Below, piece after piece: positions 11,550 through 20,859 of a stretch of DNA of 64,000 nt. A program made the position numbers and the translations under genes. Origin of the DNA: Pyropia yezoensis. Taxonomy: Eukaryota > Rhodophyta > Bangiophyceae > Bangiales > Bangiaceae. The notes under the pieces were generated by a model. The model worked only from the letters and a program-made list of their open reading frames with translations. It had not been told where the DNA came from and made no database searches. The stretch is from assembly GCA_009829735.1 (NCBI GenBank), contig CM020620.1:15597186-15661185 (forward strand). Reading direction: 5' to 3'. Every line of letters starts with the position of its first letter. Position 1 is the stretch's first letter.

Positions 11550-12153
11550 ATCCAAGGGATCCTCCAACACACGCGCCGGAGCACTGCCCTGGCGATACGG
11601 TGGCATACGGTGCCACCGGTGCCAAGGCACGCACACGTGAAGCCCTCACTGGTGGCCACGCGGCTATCCGCATGGCCCCCAGTCGGTGGGTCCCGCCGGG
11701 AGCCTTTGGCTCACCCAGGAGCGGGGTGACTCGAGACCGGCACCGGTATCTCCCCGTGATACTGGATTGGGGTGGGCGTAAGCCCAATCCAATTGTATGG
11801 GTTTTACCCTCAATAGGGGGGGACCACTTTGTTTTTGAGTTTCTGCATGGTTGAGGGATTTGTTGTATGTACTGTTGCACGTGAAAATCACCCTTTACGG
11901 GGCCGGGGGGGTGGCCGTGCAATCCCGCGCACGTCCGATTCGGTAAAGTGCGCGGGAGATAAGGTACCGGGTCGTGGCCCCATGGCGCAGGTGGCACCAG
12001 GTGCCTGTGCACGCCCGCCAGGACGGCAGGGAGCGGCAGTGGCCCGCGCTCGACCCTCGAAGGCGGTGGACCATGTCACCCACACTGCCGAGAGGAGCAG
12101 TCTCGAGAAGGGATTTGACTGAATTGGAGGGATACTTGATTCGAAAGAATTGG
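11550..12153. other. Intergenic, no gene recognised
   Basis: About 600 bp between the transposase fragment and the first retrotransposon LTR. A reverse-strand frame is open here but has no recognisable motif. The last five bases, ATTGG (12149-12153), are the target-site duplication of the next element. Confidence 0.45.
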
Positions 12154-12622
12154 TGTGGCAAAAACCACTAGCACACACGGCACCCAAGTTGGGGCGGTGT
12201 GCTAGGGCTGCCTCCCGTGTCGGGGGAACCGGAAGAAGTGCAAGTCGCACACACTCTGTCCCTGTTGTGGGGCAAACCCCCCCCGGACAAACAAGAGGAT
12301 GGTGTGTGGTCCAACAGTTTCTTGGTCGGGACGGGGACGCAGGGCCAAGCCCCGCTGTCCCTCCCCTTATCCCCCCAGGGTCCACTCAGAATCTCGCCAC
12401 TCAGAATCTCCCACCCCAGCACCTGCCCACCGGGCCACACGAAAATTCAAGACGATAAATGCAGAAAACCCTCAAATCCAAGTTGGATTTACTACTAAGC
12501 TAACTATCCCAAAGTTAGGGAATATGGACCCAAATGCAGGGGGAGGAACGGATCAGGCTAGTGGCCTGCCGCCCCTTGCATGGCACGTGTTGCCCCCCTA
12601 CGTGGGGGTCAATACTGCCACA
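12154..12622 (-). repeat. 3' LTR of element A1
   Basis: 469 bp bounded by TGTGGCA and TGCCACA, so each LTR begins TG, ends CA and carries a 7-bp terminal inverted repeat. It is one of five family-A LTR copies of identical length in the window. Confidence 0.93.
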
Positions 12623-12960
12623 CTCCCCTCTCCTCAGTTCCGACCGACCCGGTCGGCCCTGTGAGGGGGTGCGTAAACGCACGTCTCGGCGTTGGGGGCG
12701 CGACTTGCTGTCCCCCGTCGAGTACGTAACACGGATGTGGAGGCGGTCACGTTGACCGCCCCTCTCCTCAAGATTGCCCACTCGGCAGCTTGCTCTCCTC
12801 AGTTCACACTTCACCATCACCACCATCTCCCCTTCACCTTCCACTGGGCCGCCCCACGCTGGGGAGGCCACCCGTATACCCACGATCCGAGTCCCCCTCA
12901 ACTCGAGGCGGGTCTCGTGCTGCGAGAGCCAGAGCGTCTCTCCCCAAATTGGGGAGAGCC

Positions 12961-14904
12961 ATGGCGACTCCGGGAGTGGAGACGGACTCTCTTGACGAGC
13001 GCATGGAGGACACCTCCTACGGGGCAGCACCCGCCGGGACTTCCGGCGGGGGCTCCGCGATCGCTCCGGGGGATGGGACTCCCGCGTCACCCGGCTTTGG
13101 GTTGACGGCGGGGTCTCCCCCGGAGGCGGGACAAGTTGTCCCGCGTGAGGCCTTGGGGCGGTGGTTTTACCCCGCTTGGCCTCTATATGAGGAGGGGTTG
13201 ACTGTTCTTCGCTGTGGCCGACTTGGCGCAGCGATGGGTCGGGTATGGGACCGCCTACGGGAGAAGTATCCCCGTAGGGTCGGGTTCCCTGCCGGCTTCA
13301 GGACGGACCAGTTTGCCTTCCTGGACGATGAGGAGGTTGAGGACGTTCAGCGTGCCAAGGCCATGGTGGACCGCGGGGGAACTATCCCGGGTCCCGGCGA
13401 CTTGCCGACCTTCACGTGGGACGCTGTGGCAACTCGCCCACCGTACCTCCACGAGGCCGATCCGCACACTCATCACTTTGATGTGCGGATGGAGAAAGAC
13501 TTCCGGCGAGGTCCCTACTTGGTGACCTCGGCTCAACTTGAGTTTCCTCAACAGTCTGCTGCCAGTAAGGAGCAGTACTATCCGAAGAAGCCCGAGTGGT
13601 GGCCTCAAGTTGAGGTCCCCTACGGGTTCCCGGCGTTGTTGCCACGGTTGCTTGACCACTTCGGCTCCGTCATATTGACGGCTGCCCCTGATCACCTGGT
13701 GTGGGCCATGTTGGCCACCCAGTGGCTCCTCGAGGTCATGTCGACCTGGGTGTCCTGTGTTCAGCGGCGGGGAATGCTCTGGCATCTCCCCCTCCGGCTC
13801 CTCCAAGGTTTGGAACAGCTCACCCCTCAGCTAGTTGCTGAGGGGTGCTCATCAGGACAACTCTCTCTACTTGAGGAGATGCTCCGGCTCCATAAGTTTA
13901 TCGAGTGGGAGAGCATTGAGCACAAGTTGCGCCGCCCCACTCGTGGGCCCAAGGACGATGGCGCACTTCGCCAGTTCGTGTGGGTCGCTCGTGAGCTTCA
14001 CGACGGCCGTGTGGTCCTACGAGAGGGGTTGGGCATCGGGGACTACCCGTATGCCCCGGGGGTGGATCGCCACACTGCGCCACCCCCGGACAAGCCCATA
14101 GTTATGGCCGTGCCGTCCTATGATGACCATATGACTCAACCCACTGCGGGGGCCCCAAGTCGGGGTCGCAGTTACACCCGGGTACCGCCACATCGGCGGG
14201 CCCCTCCGCTTCCTCCTGTTCCTTTCCAACCTCACGGGAACATCCCGATCAGCGTGGCCGTGGAGTCATCCACCCCGGTGTCCCCCAACTTGGGGGCCAC
14301 CCTCCTGACGGTATACCCCAAGTTGGTGTTGCCGCCCACGCCTCTAACCTCAGAGATGTTGATCACCACGTTGGTGCGCACCATTTCCTGGTTGGCCGCG
14401 TCGACCGCAACCCTTCAAGTTTCCGAGACTCCTCAACTTGAGGAGCGCGTTCGTACTGCAGTGGCGACCGCGAGTTGCGAGTCGGTGGCGGAGTTTATGA
14501 CAGCCGAGTTGGCTCGCATTGGGGCTATTATGCCCCAGCCAGCCCCACTTGGGCGTGGCAAACGTCGCGCGAGCCGGGCATACTCGCCTCCTCGCCGTCG
14601 TCGCCGACACTCGCGGCGCTCTCCTTCCGTATCGGAAGACGAGTTGTCTTACTCCGTTTCGGAGTCCTCTACCCCGTCGGAGACGGAGTCTGTCCAGCGT
14701 CTGCGTCGCAAACTTGCGCGCAAGACCAGGCAGAAGAGTAGCCACGGTCGGCGCCACTTGCGCGACCGTGAGGGGCGCGACGGCTCCGACTTGGAGCCGC
14801 CGCCCCTTCCAACGAGTGGAGACCGTTATCGGAGTGGGTCTCGCCGCTCGCCTCCACGTGAGGGCGAGGGCCGTGGAGTGGGAGAGTCTAGCATGCGTGC
14901 CTAG
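12961..14904 (+). CDS. Antisense ORF protein of family-A retrotransposon
   Basis: An intact 647-codon ORF lying antisense to gag-pol, between the pol remnant and the 3' LTR. I take the ATG at 12961 because both family-A copies share it; the frame is open about 57 codons further upstream in both. The N-terminal 60 residues are acidic and Gly/Pro-rich. Residues about 60-330 are globular, with WFYPAWPLYEEGLTVLRCGR, DDEEVEDVQRAKAMVDRGG, a block from the LLPRLLDHFGSV stretch (about 13630) to HKFIEW (about 13910), and LRQFVWVARELHDG. A Pro-rich linker follows, then a C-terminal third with alternating Arg and Ser (SPPRRRRRHSRRSPSVSEDE) that suggests nuclear or nucleic-acid association. The central block resembles the family-B antisense protein at 20860-23232. 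No known domain is recognised; function unknown. Confidence 0.75.
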   Translation: MATPGVETDSLDERMEDTSYGAAPAGTSGGGSAIAPGDGTPASPGFGLTAGSPPEAGQVVPREALGRWFYPAWPLYEEGLTVLRCGRLGAAMGRVWDRLREKYPRRVGFPAGFRTDQFAFLDDEEVEDVQRAKAMVDRGGTIPGPGDLPTFTWDAVATRPPYLHEADPHTHHFDVRMEKDFRRGPYLVTSAQLEFPQQSAASKEQYYPKKPEWWPQVEVPYGFPALLPRLLDHFGSVILTAAPDHLVWAMLATQWLLEVMSTWVSCVQRRGMLWHLPLRLLQGLEQLTPQLVAEGCSSGQLSLLEEMLRLHKFIEWESIEHKLRRPTRGPKDDGALRQFVWVARELHDGRVVLREGLGIGDYPYAPGVDRHTAPPPDKPIVMAVPSYDDHMTQPTAGAPSRGRSYTRVPPHRRAPPLPPVPFQPHGNIPISVAVESSTPVSPNLGATLLTVYPKLVLPPTPLTSEMLITTLVRTISWLAASTATLQVSETPQLEERVRTAVATASCESVAEFMTAELARIGAIMPQPAPLGRGKRRASRAYSPPRRRRRHSRRSPSVSEDELSYSVSESSTPSETESVQRLRRKLARKTRQKSSHGRRHLRDREGRDGSDLEPPPLPTSGDRYRSGSRRSPPREGEGRGVGESSMRA

Positions 14905-15015
14905 TTGGCAGCTGCCTTGGTTGTGAGAGTGTGAGGGTTAGGGCTGTAGTTAAAAGCCACTCTGCGTACCACTTCGACTTGAAGCACTCTCGTGGCACTG
15001 TTGCTCGGCCCTCCT

Positions 15016-16170
15016 TCACGTTGAGGGAGGGCTGTTAGGGTCTATCTCATTCCGGGCACAGTACGCCCGGACCTTCTCAGCGGGAAGGTCCTCCACATAC
15101 TCCCACGTATCATCCTTGGCTTTGTAGCCAAACCAACGCACCCTCAACATGAGGCGGTTAGTATCCTCATCCCATCCGTGGTCGATGAACTTATCGAACA
15201 CGTACTCCTGCCGGCCCTGTTTGGCCGCAGGCAGTGAGGGGAGGCGCCACGCTTCTAAAGCACGCGCCGAACATTGGTCGCCTGCAGGCGGTGGTGCAAC
15301 TTTGACCACGTCCTGTCAGTTCACTGTGCGGACCCCATCGTCACTTTCGATGGTGAAGCGACGCCCATCAGTACGAAGGACCTGGTACGGCCCCTTCGTC
15401 TGGAATACCAACTTACCCCCAGTTGGGGTGTGTGAGTGAACCAGCACCCAGTCACCCTGTTCGGGGACATACTTAGCGTTGCGCACCTTTTTGTCAAAGG
15501 TACGCTTGTAGCGCTTTTGTGCTTTGTCCATCTCAGCCCTGACTTTCGGGATGAGGTGCTCCAGCCTAGCAGCGAACTCCGCCTTACTCTCAGTAGGAGT
15601 AGGCGTACTGCCACTACCCTCCCCAGTTGGGAGCGACCGCCGCACGGCAATAGACCGCACACGACGGGGGGTCACAAAAGCGAGGGGTACTTCCCCTGTA
15701 GATGAGTGAACCTGCGAATTGTAGGAAGTAGTAAGGATAGAAATGTATTGGTTCCACGTTCTCACAAGCTCACTCACATAGTGGCGCAGCTGCCTAACAA
15801 TAGTTTTGTTGAAGCGCTCCTTAACGAGGGCCCTTGAACGGGGCCCTCCCCTATACGGTTGTTGGCGTATAGGGGGTACACCGGGTTTCAACTCGATCCG
15901 GTGTTGGGTGGCTCTCATGAGTCCCAACTGACCATCCCACAACCTGTGATATTGGTCCAAGAGGCGTTCAACTTGAACCCTCAACCTGGGTGGAACACCC
16001 TCCATGTTCACATGGGGACGAGGAGAGGCGGCCGACTTGGCTTGGTGCTTCTCCTTTCCGGACTTCGGGTCGCTACTTGCGCCCGCGTTGAGGGTGACCG
16101 CTACTGCCGGTCCCTCATGTTGGTCGATATAGCCGAACTTGGCTCCCGATCAAAGATACTTTCTTTGAGG
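15016..16170 (-). pseudogene. Remnant pol of element A1
   Basis: Reads like the family-A pol at 31470-35453 but with the core removed. It holds the linker before reverse transcriptase (QGV/EGVPPRLRVQVERLLDQY, IELKPGVPP) joined in frame, at a GGAGC shared by both sides, to the integrase end (RFNKTIVRQLRHYVSELV), then the C-terminal chromodomain (YVFDKFIDHGWDE, WEYVEDLPAEKVRAY). In family-A coordinates this removes 2,013 bp, from 32641 to 34653, taking the RT catalytic core, RNase H and most of integrase. A TGA at 15316 replaces a Gly codon. Not functional. Confidence 0.9.
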
Positions 16171-16680
16171 GTGGCGGGGGTAGCAACTTGCTACGACCCC
16201 TGTCACAGGCTCGAGCCCATCACCGACGAGTGAAGGTCCGCCGTCCTCTACCCGCCTAGTTGGCGACGGCTCTATGCCGAAGTTGAATCCAACCCGAGTG
16301 GATCTCGCGGGGACAGTCCTCTCACCTTGGGACGTTCCCTTTGAGTATACCACCCGGTGGCCGAAGTGCGAACCACCGGTCCGAGGAAGACCCTCAGGGT
16401 GAACACCCGACTGGGTCGGGGTGGCATACCGCCCGCACCGATACCCACGGCCCTGCTGGCTGGAGTGCCTCTAGCACCTCCGCGACCCCAGGTACACCCT
16501 GTGTCTGGCCAGTATTCAAAGGCGCCGGAGAAAAGTCGTCACCGGAGAGTTTCCCGAACGTCGGGAGGTCCGATCCAGCCGTGTTGGCTAACGATCCACA
16601 CGACACAGTCCAAGACCACCGTTCCTCTGAGACAGAGGGCCCCCTACACCCGGGTGCACCCGGAGGTAAAGTTTACCTCT
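16171..16680 (-). pseudogene. Remnant gag of element A1
   Basis: The reverse strand matches the N-terminal part of the family-A gag at 18769 (phrases SKGTSQGERTVPA, PSPTRRVEDGGPSLVGDGL). It is cut short and joined near 16165-16200 to pol, a second internal deletion that removes the capsid region, the zinc knuckle and the protease. Confidence 0.8.
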
Positions 16681-16699
16681 GTCCCCTGCTGCTCCAACA
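16681..16699 (-). promoter_or_regulatory. Primer-binding site of element A1
   Basis: Reverse strand reads TGTTGGAGCAGCAGGGGAC two bases inside the 5' LTR. It matches, with one difference, the same site in elements A and B. Confidence 0.6.
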
Positions 16700-16701
16700 A
16701 A

Positions 16702-17170
16702 TGTGGCAAAAACCACTAGCACACACGGCACCCAAGTTGGGGCGGTGTGCTAGGGCTGCCTCCCGTGTCGGGGGAACCGGAAGAAGTGCAAGTCGCACAC
16801 ACTCTGTCCCTGTTGTGGGGCAAACCCCCCACGGACAAACAAGAGGATGGTGTGTGGTCCAACAGTTTCTTGGTCGGGACGGGGACGCAGGGCCAAGCCC
16901 CGCTGTCCCTCCCCTTATCCCCCCAGGGTCCACTCAGAATCTCGCCACTCAGAATCTCCCACCCCAGCACCTGTCCACCGGGCCACACGAAAATTCAAGA
17001 CGATAAATGCAGAAAACCCTCAAATCCAAGTTGGATTTACTACTAAGCTAACTATCCCAAACTTAGGGAATATGGACCCAAATGCAGGGGGAGGAACGGA
17101 TCAGGCTAGTGGCCTGCCGCCCCTTGCATGGCACGTGTTGCCCCCCTACCTGGGGGTCAATACTGCCACA
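16702..17170 (-). repeat. 5' LTR of element A1
   Basis: 469 bp, TGTGGCA...TGCCACA, differing from the 3' LTR at four positions. Its right border abuts the target duplication ATTGG. Confidence 0.93.
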
Positions 17171-18180
17171 ATTGGGTGTGAGATTTGTGAGGGAAAATAG
17201 AATCAGTAGTAGAAGTGGCCCCCGGCCTGACGACGTGAGACTCGGGTCGTGGCCACGTCAGGTTTGGGTGGGGCTACCGGGCCAAAGAGCCGGGACTCTA
17301 CCGCGAGTGCATTAAGAGGGACAGCTAGGCACTCTAGGCCTTCGCCCACAGGGAAAAAAAAAACTGAGCTTTTACCTTCCTTTCTCCCGTGCGCACTCGT
17401 GCGTATCTGATGGCCTCGACAGCAGGAACAACAGAAAACAGGTCTACAACTCTCGTAGTTCCCATTTCTGTGCTTCCCGTTCAAGTCCCCTAAGGAGAGA
17501 CACATGTCTGAAACGAAGTACACGGTCAGTCACACTTTTCGCTCTCCCTTCCGGGAATCGTGAGCTCCGGCGTGATGCGGCGGGCGAGACGGGGATAGGA
17601 ATGTATGTCTTTGAATACCGGCGCACGATCATATTGATGCTGAGGTTGAGCGACACGTATCCGTGGGCTGCGTCAGGACTGGAACACACCGTGCTCTGGA
17701 GTACTGTTCACAGGAACTACAAACAAGCTATGCGTAAACTAAAGATAGCGAGCAACAGCCGAGATAGTCTTCTGAGCACACCTGACAACTGTGAGGAAGA
17801 TTGACAAAAAATCGCTCAATGAAAGAGCGGTGGCCTTTTGCGCCGCGTGTCGACGTGGGCGGCAGCCTCGCCCTGGGCGGCCGTCGCCGCCGCGCCGCCC
17901 CGCGAATGGCGGCGGAGCGGGCGTGAGCGTTCGTTGCCGAAGCGTCGGCACGGACCGCGGTGGCTGCCGCGGCCGCCGATGCGGCAGCCTCGGCTGCCGC
18001 CGCCGTCTCGGCGTCGGTCAACGCCGCCGCCGTGCCGATCTCCACTACCGTGGCCGTCGTCGCCAGCACCATCGCCGCGTCCACCCCGGCCGCGGCGTCG
18101 GGAACCACGGCCGCCGCGTCAACGGCCGCCGCGGCCGCCAGAAGTACCGCGGCAAGCGGGGTGGCCGCCACCGCAGGCAC
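17171..18180. other. Spacer between two family-A elements
   Basis: The first half is ordinary sequence with no recognisable gene. From about 17850 to 18180 it turns into GCC/GCG-rich sequence that reads as long Ala/Ser runs on the plus strand and borders the LTR of element A directly. Confidence 0.45.
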
Positions 18181-18649
18181 TGTGGCAGTATTGACCCCCA
18201 CGTAGGGGGGCAACACGTGCCATGCAAGGGGCGGCAGGCCACTAGCCTGACCCGTTCCTCCCCCTGCATTTGGGTCCATATTCCCTAAGTTTGGAATAGT
18301 TAGCTTAGTAGTAAATCCAACTTGGATTTGAGGGTTTTCTGCATTTATCGTCTTGAATTTTCGTGTGGCCCGGTGGGCAGGTGCTGGGGTGGGAGATTCT
18401 GAGTGGCGAGATTCTGAGTGGACCCTGGGGGGATAAGGGGAGGGACAGCGGGGCTTGGCCCTGCGTCCCCGTCCCGACCAAGAAACTGTTGGACCACACA
18501 CCATCCTCTTGTTTGTCCGTGGGGGGTTTGCCCCACAACAGGGATAGAGTGTGTGCGACTTGCACTTCTTCCGGTTCCCCCGACACGGGAGGCAGCCCTT
18601 GCACACCGCCCCAACTTGGGTGTCGCGTGTGTGAGAGGTTTTTGCCACA
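18181..18649 (+). repeat. 5' LTR of element A
   Basis: 469 bp bounded by TGTGGCA and TGCCACA. About 15 of 469 positions differ from the 3' LTR at 37847-38315, making this insertion clearly older than A1 and B. Confidence 0.92.
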
Positions 18650-18651
18650 TT

Positions 18652-18670
18652 TGGTGGAGCAGCAGGGGAC
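18652..18670 (+). promoter_or_regulatory. Primer-binding site of element A
   Basis: TGGTGGAGCAGCAGGGGAC lies two bases after the 5' LTR, where Ty3/gypsy elements place the tRNA primer site; the TGG start fits a tRNA ending in CCA. Element B has the identical 19 bases. I cannot name the tRNA from the window. Confidence 0.65.
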
Positions 18671-18768
18671 AGAGGTAAACTTTACCTCCGGATGCACCCG
18701 GGTGTAGGGGGCCCTCTGTCTCAGAGGAACGGTGGACTTGGACCGTGTCATACGGATCGTCAGCCAAT

Positions 18769-19905
18769 ATGGCTAGTTCGGACCCCCCGTCATCCGGGGA
18801 GTACACGGGTGACGCCCGTACTTCAGTGCCTTTGAATACTGGTGAGACACAGGTAGGTTTACATGGGGTCGCAGAGGGACTAGAGGTCCCTCAAGCCAGC
18901 AGGACTGGAAGTGCGGGCGGGCAACAGGCCACCCCGACTCAGTCGGGAGTTCACTCGGGTGACACTTCTGATGTGGGTGGGCCGAAGCCTGGCCACCGTG
19001 TGGTACACTCAACGGGAACGTCCCAAGGTGAGAGGACTGTACCCGCGGGTTCCACTCGGGTTGGAGCCAACTTTGGCTTGGAGCCGTCGCCAACTAGGCT
19101 TTCGGAGGACGGCGGACCTCCGTTGGTCGGCGATGGGCTCGCGCCCATGCCCCCGGTTGAGACCCCTGAGGATCGTGGTTATCCCTCAGGTGGACTCCCG
19201 GAGGCGGACCGAGACTCAACTGGAGTCGACAATCCACTCCTCGTGGAAACTGTTCGTCGGGAGGGGACCAATGTGTTACGGCAGACTTTGCCGGACCTGG
19301 TGGTCACGATGACGAATACTATTCTGAATCAGATTGTGGCGAGTTTGCCAGATGGCCTTAATGTCCAGACCGGATTGGGGCTTTCGAGCCCGCAGGCGCA
19401 GGGGGAATCCCTCCTCACGCCTATCTCGGGTCGCCCCGAACAGAGGGCGACACCTGTGACTCCCAACAAGGGAGCTACACCATTCTCGGTGGGGCGTACG
19501 CCCTTCACGGGGGAGTTCCCCTCGGAAACGCCGGCGGCTACACCAAGCTCGCCGCAGCAGACGGCAGGCACTGCGGGTCAACTTACCCCAGTGCCTCAGC
19601 GGCTTTTCCCTCAACGTGAGGTGCCGCGCAAGATCCAGGTAGCCAACCCGGTCTACCAGAGGATCTTTGACTGTGAGACTTACGCCCTCCACAACAAGTC
19701 GGTGGCGTATGGTCCTGACCAGGCCCGAGCCATGGGCCGTGCCAAGAAGAATGCACTTCACTCTTTTGGGCACAAAGCGGAGTGGGATGGAACTCCCCCC
19801 CTCCGTGTCTTTGAGTTTCTACGTCGTTTCACAAAAGCCTGTGACGACAACGCCATAAGTAAAGGCATGGCTTTCTATATGCTACAGGAGTTTACGAAGG
19901 GCGAC
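18769..19905 (+). pseudogene. gag of element A, 5' part
   Basis: From the ATG at 18769 the frame covers a Pro/Gly/Thr-rich N-terminal region, then the start of a Retrotrans_gag-like capsid region (VYQRIFDCETYALHNK, LRVFEFLRRFTKACDDNAIS, MAFYMLQEFTKGD). It stops at 19905 because the family-B LTR begins there; gag resumes at 30664. In the genome the frame therefore runs into LTR sequence. Confidence 0.85.
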
Positions 19906-20268
19906 TGTAGCACAATAGGGATCCGTCGCACGTCCACTCTCAGGGAACACTCACCAAGGGGGATCGGCACCAACGTCACCGGGATGCCAAGGTTGCTGTC
20001 CTTGGAGCGCAAGCCACGGGACCAAGATGGGAGCCCAAATGGGAGGGGTTTGTTGTTCTACCTTGGCCGGCGGTGGATTCGCCGCCGGCCCCCACGTTAT
20101 AAACCCTCGGAGACACTACTAACTACCCTCCACCCCAAGATGCAAGTCCCTCTGGTCATACGTAACTTATAGATACCGTGACCAGTACGAACTATCAAAT
20201 TGGAAGTTAAGGGTTAGAAGTAGCCCCCCTAATATTAGGGTTACAATACGGCCAACCATATTGCTACA
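19906..20268 (-). repeat. 3' LTR of element B
   Basis: 363 bp bounded by TGTAGCA and TGCTACA. It contains TTATAAA on the plus strand at 20097-20103, about 760 bp before the start of the antisense ORF, so this LTR could drive that ORF as well as end the sense transcript (inference). Confidence 0.95.
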
Positions 20269-20280
20269 TATCCCCCCCTT
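20269..20280 (-). promoter_or_regulatory. Polypurine tract of element B
   Basis: The minus strand reads AAGGGGGGGATA directly against the 3' LTR, the position of the plus-strand primer in LTR retrotransposons. Confidence 0.65.
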
Positions 20281-20859
20281 AGATTCGGCCCGTCCTCGGG
20301 TCGAGTTGCATTCGGGTTACCGAATGTAAGTGGGTCGCGTGACCGTTTACCAGTCGGGTGGGGCTTTGCGCCCCGTCGCGACAGACACCCCTTTTCGAGG
20401 TTGTCTGAGGGGGGTGCCCCCCTTTGTGTGGTACACACACGATCCGTTTTCCGGTCCGTTAAATTCCCGATGCGGGTTCTGTTCTCGACCCCCCTTTCCG
20501 AGGGGTGGTGCAAGCGGATCCGCCACCAGGTGTCTGGTGGTAGGGGAGCCCCTCTCGTGTTACCGAGTGAATGGGGGCGGCCGCTCCCGCTTTTCGCGGG
20601 GGCGGTTTCGGGGTGAACCCCTCTTGGTTGCCCCGTACGGGGGTGTGGCCCCGGCCCGCCCAGGTACCTGGGTGGAGCCCGTTCGTAGCCTCGTGGGGCG
20701 CGGGTTGACCCGCGCGCCTGCGGCGCTTCTCGTGGCCGTTTGTGGTCATAAGCGCGGGCGCCCGCGCTTCCCTGGCTCGTCCGCGCGAGCGTTCCTCGTA
20801 CCGGGTCGAGCCGGCCTCGGCTTTTCTGCAAGGGGCGTCCCTGCCACCCCGGTTGCACC

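Larger units (their letters stand above)
12154..17170 (-). mobile_element. Ty3/gypsy family A, internally deleted copy (A1)
   Basis: Two 469-bp LTRs (12154-12622 and 16702-17170) in the same orientation differ at only four positions and are flanked by the 5-bp duplication ATTGG (12149-12153 and 17171-17175), so this is a recent, precisely bounded insertion on the minus strand. Next to the 5' LTR (right side) is the primer-binding site at 16681-16699; next to the 3' LTR (left side) is the purine tract reading GAGGAGAGGGGAG on the minus strand. Most of gag and pol is gone through two internal deletions, but the antisense ORF is intact. It could move only with proteins supplied by another copy. 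Confidence 0.93.

Noticed and set aside
17728..18648. 306-codon minus-strand ORF with a Cys-rich start (CKGCLPCRGNRKKCKSH), a possible zinc-finger protein
   Set aside because: The Cys-rich part is LTR sequence and recurs in all five family-A LTRs; the rest is Ala-rich flank. I could not exclude a small LTR-encoded peptide, but nothing supports it.
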